This document shows positions 47,172 to 56,796 of a DNA stretch of 64,000 nucleotides, one piece after another. The notes beneath the pieces were generated by a model. That model did no database searches and was not told where the DNA came from. It saw nothing but the letters and a program-made list of their open reading frames with translations. Source of the DNA: Edaphochlamys debaryana (taxonomy: Eukaryota > Chlorophyta > Chlorophyceae > Chlamydomonadales); contig JAEHOE010000087.1 of the NCBI GenBank assembly GCA_016858145.1, positions 1 through 64,000 of the forward strand, given 5' to 3'. Numbering within the stretch: position 1 is the stretch's first letter; each line of letters opens with the position of its first letter. A program made the position numbers and the translations under genes.

Positions 47172-50100
47172 TCAGCGGTGCACCTCCTCCTCCTTGAGTT
47201 CGTGCACGGAGAAGGGCGCAAACTGGTAGCCGTCGCCCCTGGGGTGGGTGGGGAGGGTGGAGGGTTGGGAATGGGAAACAGGGGGGGGGGATCGGCGAGC
47301 TCTTGCCTCGGTTCTTCTCTTCCTCCCTCGCCTCCCTTGCCGCCACGGACAATCTCCGTCCCTCCGAGTCCAAGCCACCAGCCTCCCCCTGCCACCCCCA
47401 CCTGCGACACAACTGGGCCCGGCACTCCACACAGTGAAGGCGCCCCCACGCACACGCACACCGCACACCGCATGCCCACACGCATTTCCAATCGCCCCCG
47501 GGTACTCCTAAACACACGCGGTCGTACACGCACCTCCCCTCCCCCTTCCCTTCCCTCGACATCTCCCACCTGCCCCGCCCCTTTCGCCTCCCCTCTCCCT
47601 CCCCCCCTCAAGCCCCACCTGTAGAACTTGTTCTGGAACTCCACCCAGTGCAGGCGCAGCGCGTGCAGGAAGGCCGAGAGCGACTCCATGACCATGAGCA
47701 CCCCCAGGGTGGCGCAGGCGAAGACGAAGAAGCCCACGACCATGGCGGCGGGGTTGGTGGACTGCAGGGGGTGGGTGGGTGGGGTGGGTGGCAGGGAGGG
47801 GGGTGGGTGGGTATGGCGTGTGGTGGGGAGGTGGCGGCCGAGGAGGATGAAGGGGGAGAGGAGCAGGGTTGGCCAGGGAAGAAGCGTCCGAGCCGGCATA
47901 CCTACTGGAGAAACACGCACATTGCCTGCATGCACCGTGCCCCCACCGCCGAGGCCCCACCAGCAAACCCCCACCCCGCCTCACCCCACCCATATCCCCT
48001 GCCCCACCACCCGAACCTCACCCCACACCACCCCCACCCCAGCCAGCCCCGCCCCCACCTGGATCGAGGCCATGAGTACTCGATCGTAGAACACGGCCGA
48101 CAGCTGCGAGTGCGCCAGCGACAGAGCCCACAGGCGCAGGTAGGAGGCGGTGTTGGAGACGGCGCCCAGCACGAACTCAATGGTGTGAATCATCTGGGGA
48201 GGGGTGGTGGTAGGGTGGGTGTGGGTGGTGGCGATGGGGTTGGGGGCGGGGGGGTGCCGAGGGCGCTGCGGTCGAGCAGCACAAGCTGGAGGGACTCCAG
48301 AATCTCCTCTTCACCCCCTGCATCCCTACCCGCTTCCCTCCTGCCCTTTACACTTTTCACACACCCAACCGCTGCCTCCCCCCCTCCCCCCCCCCCACCT
48401 GGTGCACCATGACCTCCCCGAACTCGAACACCTCCCCGTGGTCGCCGTGGCCGCCGCCGCCGCCCCCGTGCGCCGCCGCCGCGGCGTGCCCCCCGCGCGC
48501 CCCGCTGCCCCCGGCGCCGCCCGTCTCAGCGTCCTCCATGCGGTGGTACTCGCCGCGGACCTGGAAGGGGGACGGAGGGGCAATGGAGGGGAAGGGTGTG
48601 TTTTGACACGCGGTTCAGGGGGTATCGACATGGGGGCATGGCATGCATTGACGAGGGACGCAAGTGCTTCCTCCCCACCTGCCCCCCGCCCCTCTCTCCC
48701 CTTCCGCTCCCTCCCCCCACCACCCCTCTCGCACCCTCGCCGCCGCCTCGGCCCGCTTCTTGAGGATGAGGGGCTTGGGGAAGAGCATCCACGGCACCGC
48801 CACCAGCGCCACCAGCAGCAGCACCACCTGCAGGGGCGCCTGACCGGGGAACAGGTAGCCGGCCTTGTCCACGTTGCCTGTGGGAGGGGAAGTAGGGGCG
48901 GGGGCGGGTGGGCGGGGGGTGTTTGAAGCTGAGAAGCGGGAGAGCGTCTTTACGCCTGCGCCAGGGAAGCTTAGCTTGCGATGGGGGTGGGGGGTGGGGT
49001 GAGGAGGGGCGCGTTGGGGTGACGTGAGGTGAAGGGGGGGGGTACTTTTTCGAGCGGGAAACGATCAGGCGGCGGCCGGCGAGCCCGATGCGCACCGAGG
49101 TCCAGAGCGGCAGGTCCGTCGTCGATGCCAGGGGTGTGTGGAAGAGAGGGCTGGGCGGGCTGAGCCCGCTCCAGATCCCAAGCCCAGAACCACAGACCCA
49201 GGAATCCAGATCCAGGATCCGCTCACCGGGCGACAGGAACATGTAGATCATGACGTGGTAGAGGTCGGTGGATGCGCCGCTGACCCACTTGCCCACGATG
49301 AGCGCGCACAGGTAGCCGAACAGGCAGTTGAGGAAGATCATCTGGGGGATGAACTCGCACACCGTCGACAGCCGGTCCCTGGGGGGGTGGGGTGGAGGGG
49401 GAAGGGTGCAGGGTTGAAGGGGGTGCTCGTTGGGTTGTAGGGAGCAGGGGCGGGGGCCGGGGGCCGAGGGCCGGGGAGAGGGGTTTGAAGGTGAGCGGCC
49501 TGCTCCCAAGCGAGATGCTCCTCCGCCAACCCCTCGCTCCAGTCGTCAGCTTGGCCGGCGCCGCCAGCCGCTCGCTCCCAACCGCAACCGCAACAACCGT
49601 CCCAACCGACCCACCTGAAGTAGTTGTTGTTGAGCACGGACATGAGGATGCCGAGGTTCATGTGGGTCACACCCAGCAGGATGGACATCTTCATCTTCAT
49701 GCTGTGGGGGACAAGGGAGGGGGAGGAGGTACCGTAAGGGGGGGTGAGGGCGAGGGCGTGTGGAAGGGGCTGCTAGTGTGCACCGAGGAAACTCGGAGCG
49801 TGGGGGAGGTACACCGTGAGGAGCTGCAGAGGTAGAAGACTCCCCGGACTCAAGGCGGCGTCGCGATGCGCGATGCACCCGCACCCCAGACGCCCATCGC
49901 CGCTGTACCCAGCAAGCCCAAGACCCAGCCCCAGACCTGGCCCTCCCTCCAGCCCTCTGTCCTTCCCCCAGCCACCCCCCCCCAGCCCCCTACCTGTTGA
50001 GGAAGGGCAGCTCCATCTTCCCTCCGTGCCAGATGGGGTCCACCCCCACCGGGTAGGCCCCGTCCACGGGCTTGAGCTCGCCCCCGTGGTGCGGGCAGTC

Positions 50101-53100
50101 GCGGCGGTCCATGCCCGAGGCGTCCCGGGTGCCGTTGAAGAAGCAGCTGGGGGGTTGGGGGATGTGGTTGGTGGTTAAGCAGTTGGTGATGAGTTGGTTG
50201 GTAGTCGGTTGGGGGACCCCCAGAGCGCCGTGGCCCACCCCAGTCAACCAAGTCAACCAAGGCTCCCCTCGCCCTCCACCCCCCGCCGCCCCCTCTCTCA
50301 ACTCCCAGCCATGGCCCCCTCCCCTCCCCCCTCCCAAGCGGCGCTCACGCGAAGTGCGAGTCCCCCCCGATGACCATGGGCATGGAGAAGAACTCGTTGT
50401 AGAGCACGCCCATGTAGATGGAGAAGAGGCCCATGAGCATGATGCAGTAGCGGCCGCCGAACAGCATGCCGAACATGTCGTCAAGCTGGGGGGAGGAGGG
50501 AGGGGGAGGGGTGGAAGGGTGTGTTTTGGCACGGGTGGCGGGCATACCAGCGCGCCGGCTATGAGGGGTGAGCGCAGGGAAACAGGGCACCGCTGCCGTG
50601 CCGTAGCGCCGTACAGCACACGCAGCCGTACAGCACATGCACACGCACCGTCTGCTTGAGGAACTTGGACTCGTTGATGAGCAGCCAGGCTCCGAAGAGG
50701 GACATGAGGATGCCATGGCCCAGGTCCCCGAACATGACGGCGAAGAGGAAGGGGAAGGTCGCGATGGTGAAGACCGCGGGATTCACCTCCCGGTACCGCG
50801 CGATGCCGTACGCGTCCACGATGTTCTGCGCGCACGTGGATGGGGGCGGTACGGCATGGTACGACGCGGGTGCGGGGTACGGGAGCATGAGACCATTGCC
50901 GATCCTCCCTGACCTGGGCGGACACACCGGCCCGGCACCGCCCCCTCCTTTGGCCCCCCCCCCACCTGGAAGCACGCCGTGAACTTGTTGGTCCTGAAGT
51001 AGGTGGGCGGGTTCTCGTGCGTCAGCATGGGCTGCAGGATGGTGCCCACCTGGGGGGGGGAGGGGGGGGAGGGGAGCGGGGGCGCAGGTCAGCAGGACTG
51101 AGCAACAGTGGGATAGCCATCGCCATCGCCATCGCCACCTCAGCAACACAGGAACCACCTGTGCCAGGTGCGCCTGCCCCACGCTCACCAACCTTCCCGG
51201 CCCACCGTCGTGACGCCTCCCGCGCCCCTTCCCCCGCACCCCTGCTCCAACATCTTCCCCCCCCCGAGTCGCGGACCCCTCCCGCACCCCTCCCCCACGC
51301 CCGCCCCCCCCCACCTGGTTGGAGCTGTCCGCCACCGCCCGCAGCGCCTCCTGCACGCGGGGCCGCGCCGACGAGGGCACCCACGCCTCAGCCACCAGCA
51401 CCTGGGAGGGGGGGAGGGGGAGCAGGAGGGGTAGTGGGGAAGGGTGGAGAAGGGAGGTGGGGTGAAACGTGGCGGAAGGACAGCGAGCAAGCCCGCGCCT
51501 GCGGCAAAGCGCCCTGCACTCGGTGCTCCCTCCTCGGACGCCCCACCTTCCCCCCCACCCCACCTTCTTGGTCACGTCCACGGAGCACTTGTTGAGCGTG
51601 TGGTAGACGGCCTTCTCGCGGCGCACCAGAGTGGCCCAGGCGTCAATGTCTGGGGGGGGGAGAGGGGGGGGCGGTGAACGGGTGGGGGTGTTTGCCAGCG
51701 CGTCAATGTCTGGGGGGGGGAGAGGCGGCGCGCGTGCGTCAGCGTCCGTCAGCCCGCGCGCGTGGTGGTGGGGCTTGCGGCGGTACGCAGGTATTCAAGC
51801 CCTGCCCTGCCTTCCCCGGAACGGCCCCAGCTCGCCCATGCTCTTCCACCCTCGCCTCAACTCCCCTCCCCACGACCCATCCCCCCCCTGCCCCCTCCCC
51901 CCCCCCACCTGCCGCCACCCGCTGCAGCAGGCGCATGCGCTGCAGGTCGCCCACCTCCAGCGTGGTGCGCATCTCGGTCAGGCGGCCGCCCACCTGGGGG
52001 GCAAGAGAGGGGAGCGGGGGGGGGGGGCGGAAGAGGGGCACGGGAGGGCAAAGGGGGGAGCTGAGAGGATGGAGCTGAGAGGAACCGGCGTTCCCAGCGG
52101 AAAGAAGCTAGGGGGCGTTCCTGCAAAGTGCCGCCACCAAACACAGGGGGAAAGCTGGGAGGGGTCCGGGTACCAGGCCTGCAGGCCACCACCCGGGAGC
52201 CCAGCGCGCCCCTGCCTGGCCCACGCCGGGCAGCCCCACTGAGAGGGAACGGCGTCCCCAGCGGAAAGAAGGTAGGGGGCCTTCCAGTGCCCCGCATGGC
52301 CATGACCGCCGCCGCCAAACACAGTGCGCCCCTGCAAGGGCCCTCACCGGGCGGCCCCCGGGTCGCCACGGCCCTCGTGGGCCCAGGACTGCCCCCAGGA
52401 CCCTGCCCCGGGTCCCAGCCCCAGCCCAGGACCCCACCCCCCGCGGAGGCCCCACCTCCGCGGCCATGGCCCGCTGGCGGTTGGGCTCCTCGGGCAGCGG
52501 GTAGCGGTTGGCGCCGAACGCCTCGCAGATCTGTACGGCAGCGGTTGGGGGGGGGTCCACGTCAGCGCCGCCCCTCTGCGCCGCAACCGTGGCCCCCACA
52601 ACAATGCCATACCTACTCCCCCTCTGCCTCCCTTCCTACCCCTGCCCCTGCCCCTCTTTCCGTCCCCTCCCCCTCTCTCCCCTCCCCTCCCCTCCACCCC
52701 CCTCACCTTGCCGATCTTGACCCGGGCCCTCTCTCCGGCGAAGAACACCACGAACACCGCCTTGTCCACCTGCTCGCCTGGGGGGGGGGCAGGGGAGGGG
52801 GCAGGCGATGGGGGCCGAGTTGGGTGTGTCCTGTTGCGTGCCAATGCCCCAGCCCCAGGTATCCATCCCGGCCGTGTCCGGCCCCTCCACCACACCCCCC
52901 CTCCACTCTCGGGCACTGCCCATCCCCATGCCCCCACCCCTGGCTCCTTCCCCTCCCCCACATGCCTCCCGCCTCCGTCCCTCCCTTTGTCCCCTCCCCG
53001 CTCGCACGCACCCCCCTTCCTTCACCCCCTCCTCGACTGCTTCCCCTCCCCCTCCTCGTCCCCCTGACCCTCCCCATCCCCATCCCCCCTCCTCTCACCC

Positions 53101-55341
53101 GTGGCGTGGCGTGGTCCAGCACAAACCCCACTATGGCACTCACCCTCCCCCCCTTCATCCCCCTCCCCGCCTTCATTCCCCCTCCTCTTACCCGTGGCGG
53201 GGTCCAGCACCAGCCCCACTTGCATGAAGCGGAAGTAGTTGTTGCCGCGGGTGGCGCGGAACAGCAGCCGCTCGAAACCCGCCAGCCGCTCGCGGGCGAT
53301 CAGGCCCGCGATGGAGCCCAGGCGCCCGATCTTGGGCTCGTACTGCGGTACGGCACGCGCGGTAGGGCACACGTGGGGATCACGATCAGGCGTCAGAGAG
53401 GTGTACAGCTGTACACGGCATGCGCTTCCCCACGCGCGCGCCTCTGTTTCGCCTTCCCCCCCTTCCGCGGTGTTCTCAGGCTCCCCCCATCCCCATCCCC
53501 ATCCCCATCCCCATCCATTTGCTCCCACCGACAACACCACCCGGCCCGCCCAACTCACCGCCCCCGCGCTCGCCTCCAGGCCGCCCCCGCCTAGGCCTCC
53601 GCCCAGCAGCGGCGCGCTCACGTCCGCCGCGCTGCCCCCGCCGCTGGCCGCCCCGCCCAGGCCCCCCACCACGGTGCCAGCGCCCGAGGCGGCGCGGCGG
53701 GCAGAGTCGAAGAACTTGCCTGGAGGGACAAAGGGAAGGGGGAGACGGAGAGGGGAAGGAGGAGTGACAGTCAGAGAACGAGACGATGGGCAAGCGCGAA
53801 AAGCGGGGTACAGGGGTACAGCGACCACAGGCAGACTCCCCTCCGCACCCCCTGCTGCTGCCCGGGGTCCCGTCCCCTGCAACCCGCCCTCCCCTCCCCC
53901 TTCACCAACTCCCCCCCCCCCACACACACGAGCAGCCCTTCACACACACCCGCGCAGTCGAGCAGCAGGCTGAGCTCCGCCAGCTCCGCCGCAGCGCGCT
54001 GCAGGCGGTCGTGGTTGGCGTTCATCTCCACCAGCTCCCCCTCCAGCTGCTCGAGCAAGCCCTGGGGAGGGATAAGCGGGAGGGGAAGACGGGGGGGAGA
54101 GGATGGTCAGGAGGGGTCCTTGGGAGAAGTGGGGGGGCGGTGGGAGGGGGCGTTGTACAGGCCTCCGCCCTCCCGCTGCTCTCCCTTCTCCCTCCCGACC
54201 CAATCCCCCAACCCCACCCCTCCCCTCTCCTCCACCCCCACCCCCACCTCCAGCTCGTCCATTGTGACGTTGCTGCCATCGATGAGGGAGCGCGAGGCCA
54301 TGGGCACACCCGCCTTCTCGATCTGCATTCCAAACGGGGACAACGACATCGTAACGAGCGTTGCTTATCGTAATAGGGCACAGGGCCAAGTCGCAGGATG
54401 AGGCCCCAGGCGTGCAAGGGGGCGGCGGTCTTTGGTGGGGTTATGAAGGCACCGGGTTTCCGGTTGGCGGGTGGGTTCCTCGTCACGTGCCCCCGGCAAG
54501 GCCGCCCGACACGCCTCGCTCGCCCAGACCTCGAAGCCCTCAGACCCCCACCTGCTCCTTGAAGAAGCGCAGCTTGCGTGCCAGCTCATCGCAGCGACGG
54601 ACCTAGGTTGGGTTGGATTGGAAGGAGGGTGGAGAGTCGAAGGCGGGGACGACCAGGAGTCTTCGGGGACGGCTACGTGGAGGCACGACCGGGGTTCCCA
54701 GAAACATGAACCCTAGGCCCGCCTGACGCCTTTATAAGGAAGTGGCCTCATGGCTATTCCGTTGTGCTCGGATGCTGCATGCCGAGTCCGAGCGCAAGGC
54801 ATGCGGAGCGGCATGCGCACCTGGTTGGCATACGTCCGCTGGAAGGCCGACTTCTCCACGTTCAGGTCCTTGAACTGCAGCAGACCGATCTCTCCAAGCG
54901 CCTCCACAGTATCATGTGCAGTGTCCGCGGGGATCATCAGCTGCGCGGTTGTTACCAGGGGACCGAGGCGAGCTCTCAGGACCGGCCCAGCGTTGGCGTT
55001 CAGCCCCAGGTCAGAGTGGTCCACACGAGCCAGTTCGCTAGGCCCCGATCTGCGTGGGTCCAGGTCGCTAGCACCGTGCACGCTGGTGCGCCTGGCCCCC
55101 ATGGCCGCGCAAGCCCCGCCCGGAATACGTCCGTCCGCGCAGGATAGCAGATCAAGTCACTGCGTATTATAGCTGGGTAGCGCATCTGCCTCCCGCTGCC
55201 TGGAGCATCGTGTCGGTGCCGCGCTCGCAACAGCTCCGAGCCCTTGCAGCACGCCACGCTGCAGTTGCGCACCTGCACCAGCTGCATTTCCTCGCTTCTC
55301 CATAGCTCTATGTTGCCCAGGTCGAGGAAGCGACCGGCCAT
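47172..55341 (-). CDS. V-type H+-ATPase subunit a
   Basis: Membrane-sector subunit that forms the proton half-channels of the vacuolar ATPase, in vacuole, contractile vacuole or Golgi membranes. Twenty-three exons, 5'->3': 55341-55273, 54940-54821, 54602-54552, 54322-54248, 54061-53950, 53719-53559, 53342-53192, 52777-52707, 52530-52456, 51993-51909, 51649-51564, 51401-51315, 51049-50966, 50825-50649, 50485-50349, 50146-49994, 49701-49615, 49378-49227, 48877-48735, 48560-48399, 48193-48059, 47761-47619 and 47238-47172. Phases all agree; 860 residues, usual size. The N-terminal half starts [19 protein letters not shown] and contains [11 protein letters not shown] and [10 protein letters not shown]. 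The membrane half has [27 protein letters not shown] and [18 protein letters not shown], which carries the Arg (about residue 766) essential for proton transfer in yeast Vph1, then a cytosolic end [11 protein letters not shown] His/Gly-rich loop lies at 48,400-48,530. A duplicated splice acceptor occurs at 51,641-51,724. Confidence 0.96.
51640..51724. repeat. 60-bp tandem duplication spanning a splice acceptor in VHA-a
   Basis: cgtcaatgtctggggggggg stands at 51,641 and again at 51,701. In the gene's sense both are identical acceptors (cccccccag|acattgac) 60 bases apart. Use of the upstream one would keep the frame open and add 20 residues, Pro-rich, before DIDAW. Confidence 0.85.
53484..53515. 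repeat. (CCCCAT)n microsatellite in VHA-a intron
   Basis: About five hexamer copies lie within the intron 53,343-53,558. It is not coding. Confidence 0.85.
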
Positions 55342-56796
55342 CTTGAACTAGCCCTCGCGGGGCCCTACACCGGTGCAGCTAGCTAGTGTCACTGCTCGGT
55401 CCACCGCTCAGGGTCAGGAAGAGAGAATACATTGGGCTTGTCGCGCGTCTCGCCACATGCTGGCTTCGTGCCAGTACGGCGGTTTTGTCTGTGTTTTGGC
55501 CCCTCGAGCCCCCGAGCTCGCCCCCGAGCTCGGCACCAGGCCCCAGCGGTCGCGCGCACTCGGCAACGAAACGTGGACCTGAGACGTGATTGGGGACAGG
55601 TCGGGGTCAGACCTGCGAGACCCGCCCGCCCCCCCGCCCCCCCGCCCAACGCCCCTTGCAAGCACCTTGGATTTCCCGCAATCCCGCCCCTTCGGCTGCT
55701 GCACCCCAGCACGCACGTCCCTGTCTCTGGCCCGCTTCCCGTGTACGGCATCGCACCGCACCGCACCGGCATGGCCGTGGCCGCACCGGCTACACCGCCA
55801 TAGCCCGAGCCCTAGGTTGCCTGCTAGACACCGGCCGCGCTGGCCTTCGCCGTCCGCCTGTTCACCTCGCTGGCATGCTATGGCGGCCCTTGTGACACAC
55901 CGCCTCCAGCGTGGTCTTCACAACGGACTTGGTCTTCATGGCAGCTCCCGCGGGGCCTGTTGGTCCCCGCGGGAGACTGTGGTGCTATGCGGACTGAAGT
56001 GTGAGTAGCAAACTATCCCCACCGGTTCAAGAGGGCTGGGCTGGGCGTGAATCGCAAGTTCATGCGTGCGCACCTAAACCCTAATCCCCGGGTCTCCCCC
56101 CCCCGTCTCCTGCTGAAAGTCCAACTCCGGGCGCGCAGCCCCAAATGCGGCAAGGGCGCCTGGACGGAACGCCTGGTCTTCCTGGCCATAGCATTGATAG
56201 CAGCATAAAGTTCGCTGCTTAGCGGCTCACCCCGGCCCTGGGCTCCGAGGCCCAAAGCCCTTCACGAGCACGTTGCAGAGCTCCGGGGCACTACGCACCG
56301 GTGTCTACAAACACCCTCTAGAGACCACGTCCAAACACCGGCCCCGGCCCCATATGCGATACGACACCTACCGGTATACGATGCGGCTTCTTGCCACGTT
56401 GTTCTCGTCAAACCCCGGCCCCACCATGCACTCTTGTGAACACCGAACCGGCATCAGACCATAGCGCCCTGCCCCCGTGTGCACGCATCACTTGCTGCCA
56501 AACGCCCAGGGAGCCGTGCTTGCTCACTGGTCCGTAAACACGGCCCTTCCTAAGCCATTTCCCGTGCGCGCCACCCACGACGTCACGGCGGGGACTCGCG
56601 TGGGCGTGGCCTCCGAGAAACTCAGCCCATAACCGCGGCCCTTCGTTGGCGTGAGCGCGTCCCGCACGCACTTCCGCCCCCGCTGCTCTCCGCCCCCGCC
56701 CCTGCATGCCAAGCGCATTGCGTGAAGTGCTACCTCCGATGCATCTGCCACTTCTACCCCATAAGAGCGCCCCGGTTCTGCCCCGGCTGAGTGCGC
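55342..56796. other. Intergenic region VHA-a promoter to PGPP 3' end
   Basis: About 1.45 kb without a recognised gene. The left part should be the VHA-a promoter. Near 55,626-55,650 is a ccgccc-rich run. A perfect 11-bp hairpin lies at 55,945-55,975. The right part is the PGPP 3' untranslated region; no TGTAA signal was found for it. Confidence 0.45.
55945..55975. repeat. Perfect hairpin, 11-bp stem and 9-base loop
   Basis: ctcccgcgggg and ccccgcgggag flank cctgttggt. The stem is entirely paired and GC-rich, in the spacer between two leftward genes. The role is unknown; it may be chance in GC-rich DNA. Confidence 0.7.
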
